The notes beneath the pieces were generated by a model. The model had not been told where the DNA came from. It saw nothing but the letters and a program-made list of their open reading frames with translations, and did no database searches. The position numbers and the translations under genes are program-made. DNA of 51,971 nucleotides from Oscillospiraceae bacterium (GTDB taxonomy: Bacteria; Bacillota; Clostridia; Oscillospirales; Oscillospiraceae): assembly GCA_020025715.1 (NCBI GenBank), contig JAHHRQ010000006.1:1-51971 (forward strand), given 5' to 3'. This document shows positions 44,102-51,720 of the stretch, in pieces. The stretch's first letter is position 1; each line of letters starts with the position of its first letter.

Positions 44102-44147
44102 CCATCTGTTATAGTTTGAGTTTTCTTGAATAAGGAGAAATGAATAT

Positions 44148-45239
44148 ATGAAATTAGGTATCGTGGGACTCCCCAACGTGGGTAAATCCACTCTGTTTAA
44201 CGCCATTACTAACGCCGGTGCTCAGTCTGCAAACTTCCCCTTCTGCACCATTGAGCCTAACGTGGGCATGGTTACGGTTCCCGACTCCAGACTGGATTTC
44301 CTGGCACAGATCTATGAGCCCAAAAAGTACACTCCCGCTGTTATCGAGTTTGTTGATATTGCAGGTCTTGTTAAGGGTGCTTCTAAGGGTGAGGGACTGG
44401 GAAACAAGTTCCTCGGCAATATAAGAGCTACCGACGCTATTGTTCACGTTGTTCGCTGCTTTGACGATGAAAACGTCATCCATGTTGAGGGCGGTACCGA
44501 TCCCCGCCGCGATATTGAGATAATTGACCTTGAGCTTATCATGTCCGATATGGAAATGGTTGAGCGCCGTATAGACAAGGCTCAGAAGGCCGCAAAGGGC
44601 GACAAGAAGTTCATGCACGAGGTTGAGGTTTTCTCTGCTCTCCGTGAGCATCTCAACGACGGCAAGAGCGCAAGAAGCTTTGTATGCGATGATGACGACA
44701 TGGAGCTTATCTCCACTGCCGACCTTCTCACCTTAAAGCCCATTATCTATGCTGCAAATATGGACGAGGACGGAGTTGCAAACTACGAAAGCAACGAATA
44801 CTACAATACCGTTCTTGAAATCGCAAAGGCTGAGAACGCTCAGGTTCTGCCTATCTGCGCCAAAATGGAAGAGGAAATGGCAGAGCTGGATGAGGAAGAA
44901 AAGCTTATGTTCCTTGAGGAAATGGGTCTTGAGGAATCCGGCCTTGACAGAATGATCAAGTGCTCCTACGACCTTCTCGGTCTTATTTCCTTCCTGACCT
45001 GCGGCCCCGACGAGTGCAGAGCATGGACCATTAAAAAAGGCACTAAGGCTCCTCAGGCTGCCGGTAAAATCCACTCTGACTTTGAACGCGGCTTCATCAG
45101 AGCTGAAATCGTTGCATTTGAGGACCTTAAAAACTGCGGCAGCATGGCAGCAGCTAAGGAAAAGGGACTTGTCCGTTCCGAGGGCAAGGACTACGTTATG
45201 CACGACGGCGACGTTACCCTCTTCAGATTCAACGTTTAA
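44148..45239 (+). CDS. ychF: Redox-regulated Obg-like ATPase YchF
   Basis: A full-length 363-residue YchF: G1 GLPNVGKSTLFNAI at about 6-19, FPFCTIEPNVG, G3 DIAGLVKGASKG, the G4-like NMDE (in place of NKxD) that shifts preference to ATP, and the C-terminal TGS domain (LISFLTCGPDECRAWTIKKG, FIRAEIVAFED). It binds ribosomes and is tied to stress response and translation. The start has AAGGAGAAATG 6 bases upstream. No terminator is evident. Confidence 0.96.
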   Translation: MKLGIVGLPNVGKSTLFNAITNAGAQSANFPFCTIEPNVGMVTVPDSRLDFLAQIYEPKKYTPAVIEFVDIAGLVKGASKGEGLGNKFLGNIRATDAIVHVVRCFDDENVIHVEGGTDPRRDIEIIDLELIMSDMEMVERRIDKAQKAAKGDKKFMHEVEVFSALREHLNDGKSARSFVCDDDDMELISTADLLTLKPIIYAANMDEDGVANYESNEYYNTVLEIAKAENAQVLPICAKMEEEMAELDEEEKLMFLEEMGLEESGLDRMIKCSYDLLGLISFLTCGPDECRAWTIKKGTKAPQAAGKIHSDFERGFIRAEIVAFEDLKNCGSMAAAKEKGLVRSEGKDYVMHDGDVTLFRFNV

Positions 45240-45281
45240 TGAACAATTTTTGAATATTGAGCCTGCACCTTAGTTATTATA

Positions 45282-45310
45282 TTGACTGCATTAACAAAAT
45301 ATGCTAATTT
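45282..45310 (+). promoter_or_regulatory. SigA promoter of the riboswitch-ATPase transcript
   Basis: TTGACT (45282-45287), 17 bases, TAATTT (45305-45310). A TATAAT box overlaps at 45310-45315 but with a 22-base spacing. Transcription would start at or just before the riboswitch aptamer. Confidence 0.6.
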
Positions 45311-45316
45311 ATAATT

Positions 45317-45451
45317 ACAAAAAGGGAGTAGCTTATGTCCTATAAACGGACACTGATATATCGTCACCACAAGCTTATGCTTCGGTATGTCAGGTACTTT
45401 ATGTATTTAGCAAGACTTTTACAGCCTAAACCGCTGTAAAAGTCTTTTTTT
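45317..45451 (+). promoter_or_regulatory. yybP-ykoY family Mn2+ riboswitch with terminator platform
   Basis: The leader has the family's hallmark strands: 5' AAAAAGGGAGTAGC (45319-45332), an internal CGTCA (45362-45366) and 3' TTTAGCAAGACTTTT (45406-45420), matching the recalled Lactococcus yybP aptamer (GGGGAGUAGC...UUUAGCAAGAC). P1 pairs the A-rich start with CTTTT. The 3' P1 strand is also part of a 13-bp terminator, AAGACTTTTACAG (45412-45424) / CTGTAAAAGTCTT (45434-45446), then T-run. Metal binding should stabilise P1 and let transcription continue into the P-type ATPase gene. A 34-codon frame inside it (45335-45439) is probably fortuitous. Confidence 0.85.
45412..45451 (+). terminator. 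Riboswitch-controlled intrinsic terminator
   Basis: A perfect 13-bp stem with a 9-base loop, followed by TTTTTTT. It is mutually exclusive with riboswitch P1, whose 3' strand it uses. Confidence 0.88.
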
Positions 45452-45529
45452 ATTGTATGAGACAGCTTGGAACCTGTTCATAATACTAATTAGTCAGCTG
45501 CACCGGAGTGAAAGGGGTAATCAACTGCT

Positions 45530-48166
45530 ATGAAATTCTATTGTGAAGAAAAAGAAAGGCTGCTGAAAGAGCTTAACACAACCGAAAATGGTCTAAGCTC
45601 AGATGAAGCCCGCCGCCGTCTGGAGGAAAACGGACGCAACGCACTGAAAGCACCTCCCGGAAAATCACTTTTCCGCAGACTGCTTGAACAGCTTGCAGAT
45701 CCGATGATTATTATTCTCCTTGCTGCTGCCGCGGTCAGCGGAGTGCTGGCGGTTATGGAAGGGGAGAGCTTTGCAGACGTTATAATAATCCTTGCGGTTG
45801 TTATAATTAACGCGGTTCTGGGCGTCTATCAGGAGAGCAAGGCGGAGAAAGCCATTGAAGCACTGCAAAAAATGTCTGCCGCTACCTCAAAGGTGCTTCG
45901 TGACGGAAAGCTCACCGTTATTCCCAGCGAGGAGCTGATTAAAGGCGATGTTGTAATTCTTGAAGCAGGCGACGCCGTTCCCGCAGACGGACGCCTTATC
46001 CAGAGTGCCAGTCTTAAAATCGAGGAAGCTGCACTTACCGGAGAATCCGTACCGGTTACAAAATTTATAGATATTATTCAGCTTAAAGAGGGACAGAATG
46101 ATGTTCCTCTGGGCGACAGAAAAAATATGATTTACATGGGCTCTACCGTTGTATACGGCAGAGGCGCTGCGGTCATTACCGGAACAGGCATGGAAACCGA
46201 AATGGGCAAAATTGCAGACGCTCTTGCCAATGCTCAGGAGGGCCGCACACCCTTGCAGATAAAGCTGAGTCAGCTTTCAAAAATCCTTACATGGATAGTT
46301 CTGGGTATATGCGCCGCCGTGTTTGCCGTTCAGCTTATAAGAGCGGGCGGTCTTGGGGTTGAGACTGTTATAAATTCCTTTATGGTTGCGGTTTCTCTGG
46401 CTGTGGCGGCAATCCCCGAGGGACTGGTTGCAGTTGTGACGGTGGTGCTCTCTATGGGCGTTACCAACATGTCAAAGCGTAACGCCATAATCCGCCGCCT
46501 TACTGCCGTTGAAACTCTGGGCTGCGCCCAGATAATATGCTCGGATAAAACCGGCACTCTCACCCAGAACAAAATGACGGTTGTTGATTTTCTGGGCGAC
46601 GATGAAAAAATGCTCTCCTCCGCCTTTGCTCTCTGCTCCGATGCGGAGATAGGCGACAAGGATGAGGTTACAGGCGAACCAACAGAAGCGGCTCTGGTTG
46701 CATGGGCAAATAAGCTGGGCGAAAATAAAAACAGCTTAAAGACCATGTACCCCAGAGTTGCAGAAGCTCCCTTTGACTCTGAGCGTAAAATGATGAGCAC
46801 CGTTCACAGCCATGAGGGCGGTTTTATCCAGTTTACAAAAGGCGCTCCGGATATGCTTTTAAGCCGCTGCACTACGTATCTTAAAGACGGTAAAATCCTG
46901 CCTATGACGGAAGAAGCTAAGGCGGAAATACTGAAAACCAACAAAGCAATGGCAGATAAGGCGCTCAGAGTCCTTGCATGTGCAAAGCGGGACTGGAGCG
47001 AAAAGCCCCGGCGTGAAGAACCGGAATATCTGGAAACTGAGCTTTGCTTCATAGGCCTCTGCGGCATGATAGACCCGGTTCGCCCTGAGGTTGTGGAGGC
47101 TATAAAAGAGTGCAGAAGCGCCGGAATAAGACCTATTATGATAACCGGCGACCATGTGGATACAGCCGTTGCCATAGCAAAGGAGCTGGGTATACTCAAT
47201 GAGGGCGACCGCGCCATTACCGGCTCTCAGCTCAACGACATGGACGACGAAACCTTCGGCAGAGAATTTAAAAACATCAGCGTATACGCAAGAGTTCAGC
47301 CGGAGCATAAAACAAGAATAGTAAACGCATGGCGGGGAGCGGGTTATGTGACCGCAATGACCGGCGACGGCGTTAATGATGCCCCGAGCATTAAATCCGC
47401 CGATATAGGCGTGGGCATGGGAATTACCGGCACCGATGTTACCAAAAACGCCGCCGACATGGTGCTGGCAGATGATAACTTTGCAACTATCGTGGGTGCG
47501 GTTGAGGAAGGCCGCAGAATTTACGATAATATCCGCAAATCCATTCAGTTCCTTCTCGGCTCCAACATGAGCGAGGTAATAAGTATTTTTGCCGCGACCA
47601 TTATGGGCTTTGTAATTCTGCGCCCTGTGCATCTGCTGTGGATAAATCTTGTAACCGACTGCTTCCCGGCTCTGGCACTGGGAGTTGAAAAGGCTGAACC
47701 CGGTCTTATGCAGAGAAAACCCAGAGAATCCGGCGAGGGTATTTTTGCCGGCGGAATGGGCTTTGATGTGGTATATCAGGGACTTCTGGTTTCGGCACTG
47801 GTTTTAATTTCCTACTTTATAGGCGGATTTATCGAAAACGGTGTCTGGGCCGTTACAAACAGCGCCCACGGTGTTACAATGGCATTTCTTACCATGTCAA
47901 TGGCTGAAATTTTCCACTCCTTTAACATGCGCTCTCAGCGAAACAGCATTTTCAAACTGGGTCACCATAACAAGGGACTTATTATTGCTGCCGTTGTTTC
48001 TCTTGCGGCAACTACCCTTGTGTGCGAGGTGCCTTTCCTTGCAGCTGCCTTTGAATTTACAACTGTCAGCGTTAAGGAATATGCAATAGCCGCAGGCCTC
48101 GGCTTCATGGTTATCCCCATTGTTGAGCTTGTGAAGATGATTCAGAGAAAATGCGAAAAAAAGTAA
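45530..48166 (+). CDS. P-type cation ATPase, probable Mn2+ (or Mn2+/Ca2+) exporter
   Basis: This 878-residue P2-type ATPase of the Ca2+-pump family has an N-terminal cation ATPase domain, actuator motif TGES (about 170), phosphorylation site Asp339 in SDKTGTLT, KGAPD in the nucleotide domain and the hinge TGDGVNDAPS (about 618-627). About ten membrane segments include the ion-site sequences VAAIPEGL (M4) and NLVTDCFPALALG (M6). Sequence alone would call it a Ca2+ pump, but the yybP-ykoY Mn2+ riboswitch in its leader argues for manganese efflux, as reported for Lactococcus YoaB and pneumococcal MgtA. RBS: GAAAGGGG. The hairpin at 48181 follows. Confidence 0.9.
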   Translation: MKFYCEEKERLLKELNTTENGLSSDEARRRLEENGRNALKAPPGKSLFRRLLEQLADPMIIILLAAAAVSGVLAVMEGESFADVIIILAVVIINAVLGVYQESKAEKAIEALQKMSAATSKVLRDGKLTVIPSEELIKGDVVILEAGDAVPADGRLIQSASLKIEEAALTGESVPVTKFIDIIQLKEGQNDVPLGDRKNMIYMGSTVVYGRGAAVITGTGMETEMGKIADALANAQEGRTPLQIKLSQLSKILTWIVLGICAAVFAVQLIRAGGLGVETVINSFMVAVSLAVAAIPEGLVAVVTVVLSMGVTNMSKRNAIIRRLTAVETLGCAQIICSDKTGTLTQNKMTVVDFLGDDEKMLSSAFALCSDAEIGDKDEVTGEPTEAALVAWANKLGENKNSLKTMYPRVAEAPFDSERKMMSTVHSHEGGFIQFTKGAPDMLLSRCTTYLKDGKILPMTEEAKAEILKTNKAMADKALRVLACAKRDWSEKPRREEPEYLETELCFIGLCGMIDPVRPEVVEAIKECRSAGIRPIMITGDHVDTAVAIAKELGILNEGDRAITGSQLNDMDDETFGREFKNISVYARVQPEHKTRIVNAWRGAGYVTAMTGDGVNDAPSIKSADIGVGMGITGTDVTKNAADMVLADDNFATIVGAVEEGRRIYDNIRKSIQFLLGSNMSEVISIFAATIMGFVILRPVHLLWINLVTDCFPALALGVEKAEPGLMQRKPRESGEGIFAGGMGFDVVYQGLLVSALVLISYFIGGFIENGVWAVTNSAHGVTMAFLTMSMAEIFHSFNMRSQRNSIFKLGHHNKGLIIAAVVSLAATTLVCEVPFLAAAFEFTTVSVKEYAIAAGLGFMVIPIVELVKMIQRKCEKK

Positions 48167-48180
48167 GAAAATCAGCATTT

Positions 48181-48201
48181 CGGGGCGAAATTTTTCGCCC
48201 C
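48181..48201 (+). terminator. Possible terminator after the P-type ATPase
   Basis: CGGGGCGAA (48181-48189) pairs with TTCGCCCCG (48193-48201) in a perfect 9-bp palindrome with a 3-base loop. No T-run follows, so it may be only a hairpin or a pause site. Confidence 0.45.
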
Positions 48202-48206
48202 GGATA

Positions 48207-48235
48207 TTGACAGACCATGTGGGGAATGTTATCAT
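48207..48235 (+). promoter_or_regulatory. SigA promoter of the thrS leader
   Basis: TTGACA (48207-48212), 17 bases, TATCAT (48230-48235), giving a start near 48242 at the 5' end of the T-box RNA. Confidence 0.75.
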
Positions 48236-48242
48236 ATCATAG

Positions 48243-48470
48243 TTAAAAAGGCTTTGACGGAGAACGTGGAAACGAAAACGCACAGAGAGGAAGGCCGTGG
48301 CTGAAAGCTTTCCCGGGGACGTGACCGGAACGACCGCTCCTGAGCCGGAGGTAAGAAATGCCCTCCCGCTTTGCAGGCGTTACATGCTTTAAGAAAGTTA
48401 AAAATCAAGGTGGAACCGCGCTTACAGCGCCCTTGGCAGTTATTGCCACGGGCGCTTTATTTTATTTAGG
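48243..48470 (+). promoter_or_regulatory. T-box riboswitch for thrS (specifier ACC, Thr)
   Basis: The leader has the AGAGAG-type stem I start (CACAGAGAGGAAGG), a specifier loop region GAACGACCGC in which ACC (48333-48335) is a Thr codon, and the conserved T-box sequence AAGGTGGAACCGCG (48407-48420). A terminator follows: GCGCCCTTGGCA / TGCCACGGGCGC (48427-48455, one mismatch), then TTTATTTTATTT. Uncharged tRNA-Thr should stabilise the antiterminator and switch on thrS. The specifier assignment is by eye and fits the gene downstream. Confidence 0.88.
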
Positions 48471-48481
48471 AGGAAAACAGT

Positions 48482-50233
48482 ATGGACGAAAACAAATTCA
48501 CTTTTGAAAACCACGAATATAGAGACACTTACCGCCACACTACAAGCCACATTCTGGCTCAGGCTGTTAAACGCCTGTACCCCGAGGTTAAGCTTGCAAT
48601 CGGCCCTGCCATTGAAAACGGCTTTTACTACGACTTTGATGCTCCCTTTGCAATCACCCCTGAGATTCTCGAAAAGCTCGAGGCAGAGATGAGAAAGATC
48701 TGCAAGGAGAAAATCAAACTGGAGCGCTTTGAGCTGCCCCGTGAAGAGGCTATCAAGTTCATGGAGGAGCGTAACGAGCCTTACAAGGTGGAACTTATTC
48801 AGGATCTTCCCGAAGATGCTGTTATAAGCTTCTATAAGCAGGGCGACTTCACCGACCTCTGCGCCGGCCCCCATCTGGATTCTACCGGCAGAGTTAAGGG
48901 CAACGCTATAAAGCTTACCTCCTGCACCGGCGCTTACTGGAGAGGCGACTCCAACAGAAAGATGCTTCAGAGAGTTTACGGCACTTGCTTTATGAAAAAG
49001 GCAGAGCTGGATGAGTACCTTGAGAGAATTGAAGAGGCTAAAAAGCGTGACCACAGAAAGCTGGGTAAAGAGCTTGGCCTGTTCATGCTCACCGAGGAAG
49101 GCCCCGGCTTCCCCTTCTTCCTGCCTAAAGGCATGGTTCTCCGCAATACCCTTATTGATTACTGGCGCCAGGTACACAAAAAGTACGGCTATGTTGAAAT
49201 TTCCACTCCTATGATCCTCAATCAGGAGCTGTGGCACAGAAGCGGTCACTGGGATCACTACAAAGACAACATGTACACCACCGTTATCGACGGCGAGGAC
49301 TATGCTGTTAAACCCATGAACTGCCCCGGCGGTATGCTGGTTTACAAATCTGAGCCTCACTCTTACAGAGATCTGCCCCTGAGAATGGCAGAACTGGGTC
49401 TTGTTCACCGCCATGAGCTTTCAGGCGCTCTCCACGGCCTGTTCCGTGTCCGCTGCTTCACTCAGGACGATGCTCATATCTTCATGACCTGGGATCAGAT
49501 GAAAGATGAAATCAAGAACGTTATGCGCCTCTTTGATGAGGTTTACTCTGTGTTCGGTCTTAGCTATAAGATTGAGCTGTCCACCATGCCCGAGGACCAT
49601 ATCGGCGAGCTGAAAGACTGGGAGTTTGCTACCGAAACACTGAAGGAAGCTGTTACCGAGGTTGGCAAGGACTTTGAAATTAACGAAGGTGACGGCGCAT
49701 TCTACGGCCCCAAACTGGACTTCCATCTGGCAGATTCTCTGGGCAGAACCTGGCAGTGCGGTACTATCCAGCTGGATATGCAGATGCCTGAGCGCTTTGA
49801 ACTTGAATATGTTGGCGAGGACGGTCAGAAGCACCGCCCCGTTATGATACACCGTGTTGTTCTCGGATCTATTGAGCGCTTTATCGGCGTCATTACCGAG
49901 CACTTCGGCGGCGCATTCCCCACTTGGCTCTCTCCTGTACAGGTTAAGGTTATGCCTATCACCGACAGAACCGCTCCCTATGCAGAGAAAGTGGCAAAGA
50001 AGCTGGATGAAGCCGGTATCAGAGTTGAAACCGACCTTCGCAACGAGAAGATCGGATACAAGATCCGTGAAGCTCAGATGCAGAAGCTGCCTTACATGCT
50101 GGTTATCGGTGACAGAGAGGCCGAGGCCGGTGCTGTTGCTGTCCGTACCAGAGACGGTAAGGATCTGGGCGCTATGCCTCTTGATGAATTCATTGCAAAA
50201 ATTCAGGAAGAAATCGAGACCAAAGCACGCTGA
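48482..50233 (+). CDS. thrS: Threonyl-tRNA synthetase lacking the TGS domain
   Basis: At 583 residues it is about 60 short of typical ThrRS: the N-terminal TGS domain is absent, and the protein opens directly in the editing domain (RHTTSHILAQA with HxxxH at about 19-23, and CAGPH at about 128-132). The class II core has motif 2 (ELGLVHRHELSGALHGLFRVR split around about 305-325), QDDAHIF and the zinc ligands C-H-H region (MNCPGG). The C-terminal anticodon-binding domain (about 480-580) is present. RBS TAGGAGG lies 8 bases upstream; no in-frame start upstream could add TGS, since the T-box terminator is there. Expression is T-box controlled. Confidence 0.94.
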   Translation: MDENKFTFENHEYRDTYRHTTSHILAQAVKRLYPEVKLAIGPAIENGFYYDFDAPFAITPEILEKLEAEMRKICKEKIKLERFELPREEAIKFMEERNEPYKVELIQDLPEDAVISFYKQGDFTDLCAGPHLDSTGRVKGNAIKLTSCTGAYWRGDSNRKMLQRVYGTCFMKKAELDEYLERIEEAKKRDHRKLGKELGLFMLTEEGPGFPFFLPKGMVLRNTLIDYWRQVHKKYGYVEISTPMILNQELWHRSGHWDHYKDNMYTTVIDGEDYAVKPMNCPGGMLVYKSEPHSYRDLPLRMAELGLVHRHELSGALHGLFRVRCFTQDDAHIFMTWDQMKDEIKNVMRLFDEVYSVFGLSYKIELSTMPEDHIGELKDWEFATETLKEAVTEVGKDFEINEGDGAFYGPKLDFHLADSLGRTWQCGTIQLDMQMPERFELEYVGEDGQKHRPVMIHRVVLGSIERFIGVITEHFGGAFPTWLSPVQVKVMPITDRTAPYAEKVAKKLDEAGIRVETDLRNEKIGYKIREAQMQKLPYMLVIGDREAEAGAVAVRTRDGKDLGAMPLDEFIAKIQEEIETKAR

Positions 50234-50240
50234 TATTTTT

Positions 50241-50270
50241 TGAATAAAATTATTTCACCCTCACAAACTA
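50241..50270 (+). promoter_or_regulatory. Candidate sporulation (SigG/SigF-type) promoter of the SleB-like gene
   Basis: TGAATA (50241-50246), 17 bases, CAAACTA (50264-50270) fits the forespore consensus recalled from B. subtilis (GHATR, spacer 17-18, CATnHTA) at all but one position. It sits about 30 bases before a spore-hydrolase-like gene. The -10 box enters the loop of the thrS terminator. Confidence 0.45.
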
Positions 50271-50300
50271 AGAGAAAAGCTTGTGAGGGTGATTTTTTTT
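50255..50300 (+). terminator. Intrinsic terminator after thrS
   Basis: TCACCCTCACAA (50255-50266) pairs perfectly with TTGTGAGGGTGA (50281-50292), then eight T. The 3' arm contains GAGGGTGA, which is also the ribosome site of the next gene. Confidence 0.88.
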
Positions 50301-50987
50301 ATGAGTACTGAGCGGAAAAAACTTGTTCTGGCTCTGGTCGTAATTTTTACGGTAAACATTTTAATCATTGCGCTGGCTCAGAGCGCCTCCGCTGATCTGT
50401 ATAAAAAAGGTGCCAGCGGACAGACTGTGCGGGAAATTCAGACCAGACTTAAAAACTGGGGATATTATTCCGGTTCTGTTGACGGTATCTACGGCAGCGG
50501 AACGGAAGAGGCTATAAAAAAGTTCCAGAAGAAAAACGGCCTCAGTGTTGACGGACAGACAGGAGATAAAACGCTGGCTGCATTGGGTATAAGCCCCACC
50601 GGCGGCGGTGGCGGCGGAAACTCCGGGGGTGAAAATTCCGGAGATCTTGACCTTTTGGCAAGACTGATCTCAGCCGAGGCACGAGGGGAACCGTATGTGG
50701 GCCAGGTTGCGGTCGGAGCTGTTGTGCTTAACAGAATGGAGCATCCCTCTTTTCCCAACACCATGGCAGGGGTTATATTCCAGAAGGATGCCTTCACTTG
50801 CGTAAATGACGGCCAGTTTAATGAGCCTGTTGCCGAGAGCGCGTACAGAGCGGCAAGAGAGGCTATGGACGGATATGACCCAAGCTACGGAGCAATTTAT
50901 TATTTTAACCCCGTTACAGCAACCAGCAAGTGGATATGGTCAAGACCGCTTATTGTGGAGATTGGAAAGCATAGATTTTGCTCATAA
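50301..50987 (+). CDS. SleB-like cell wall hydrolase with peptidoglycan-binding domain
   Basis: The 228-residue secreted protein has an N-terminal signal or anchor (about 5-28), a peptidoglycan-binding domain (about 32-90, GASGQTVREIQTRLKNWGYY, KKFQKKNGLSVDGQ), a Gly-rich linker (about 96-108) and a Hydrolase_2/SleB domain (LLARLISAEARGEPYVGQVA; the conserved Glu is in SAEARGE). Such enzymes are spore cortex-lytic amidases or transglycosylases acting in germination. I start at ATG 50301, 9 bases after GAGGGTGA; a GTG 18 bases earlier lies in the terminator stem. The signal GKHRFCS at the C terminus matches the family end. Confidence 0.88.
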   Translation: MSTERKKLVLALVVIFTVNILIIALAQSASADLYKKGASGQTVREIQTRLKNWGYYSGSVDGIYGSGTEEAIKKFQKKNGLSVDGQTGDKTLAALGISPTGGGGGGNSGGENSGDLDLLARLISAEARGEPYVGQVAVGAVVLNRMEHPSFPNTMAGVIFQKDAFTCVNDGQFNEPVAESAYRAAREAMDGYDPSYGAIYYFNPVTATSKWIWSRPLIVEIGKHRFCS

Positions 50988-50991
50988 ATAG

Positions 50992-51020
50992 TTGAAATAG
51001 CTCCTCTGCTGGGTTATAAT
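50992..51020 (+). promoter_or_regulatory. SigA promoter of the zinc-ribbon membrane protein gene
   Basis: TTGAAA (50992-50997), 17 bases, TATAAT (51015-51020). An inverted repeat, AGCTCCTCTGCT (51000-51011) with AGCGGAGGAGCT (51034-51045, one mismatch), flanks the -10 box and includes the ribosome site. Confidence 0.72.
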
Positions 51021-51046
51021 GAAAAAAATTACGAGCGGAGGAGCTT

Positions 51047-51661
51047 ATGGCATATTGCAAAAGATGCGGGGCATACATCCCCGACGGACAGAATAAATGT
51101 CTCGCATGCGGATATAATGAAGCAGCCGAAAGAACGGCCGCGGAACAGAAAACAAAATACAGCGGAAGTTTCGCTTCTGAATATAAAGAGGAAAAAGCAA
51201 AAATAGAGGCCGAGCGCAGAAAGCTGGAGCAGGAAAGACGTGAAGTTGAGCGTCAGCGCCGCAAACAGCAGGAGGAGAACAAGCGCTGGGCGGAAGAAGA
51301 ATACGAAAAACGCCAGAGACAGAGAGAGCAGACAGGGGAGTATTCTCATGTGTACCGGCAAAACCGGACATACTCAAACAGTATAGGAACACATAAGGGT
51401 CTTGCTATTGCAAGTTATTTCAGTATTTTCTTTATTTTACCCTTTATCCTGTGCCCTGATGACGACTTTGCAAAGTACCATGCAAGACAGGGGCTGGCAC
51501 TTTTTATTTTCAGTCTTATTTCAGATGCAGTATCATCTTTTATTCCCTTTGGCTGGATTTTAAGCGTATTCAGAGTCTATTGTATGTTTAAAGGTGTAGG
51601 AAATGCCGGCAGCGGAAAAACGGAACCCTTGCCCTACATAGGGAAGTACGTTGAGAAGTAA
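51047..51661 (+). CDS. Zinc-ribbon, coiled-coil membrane protein (DUF4870-like)
   Basis: The 204-residue protein has an N-terminal zinc ribbon (YCKRCGAYIPDGQNKCLACG, two CxxC pairs, residues about 3-22), a highly charged coiled coil (about 42-92, rich in Glu, Arg, Lys and Gln), and a C-terminal part with two or three membrane segments (about 117-140 and 150-190; YHARQGLALFIFSLI is like the DUF4870/Tic20-like family HARQAL motif). The function is not known. A strong RBS (GGAGGAG) stands 6 bases before ATG and a good SigA promoter precedes it. It is monocistronic. Confidence 0.8.
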   Translation: MAYCKRCGAYIPDGQNKCLACGYNEAAERTAAEQKTKYSGSFASEYKEEKAKIEAERRKLEQERREVERQRRKQQEENKRWAEEEYEKRQRQREQTGEYSHVYRQNRTYSNSIGTHKGLAIASYFSIFFILPFILCPDDDFAKYHARQGLALFIFSLISDAVSSFIPFGWILSVFRVYCMFKGVGNAGSGKTEPLPYIGKYVEK

Positions 51662-51665
51662 ACGC

Positions 51666-51702
51666 TATATTGTGGTTGAAGCTTTCCTAAAACCACAATA
51701 TA
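51666..51702 (+). terminator. Hairpin after the zinc-ribbon gene
   Basis: TATATTGTGGTT (51666-51677) pairs perfectly with AACCACAATATA (51691-51702). No T-run follows, so simple intrinsic termination is doubtful; it may insulate the rRNA promoter. Confidence 0.5.
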
Positions 51703-51720
51703 TGGAAGCTCTGAGAAAAA

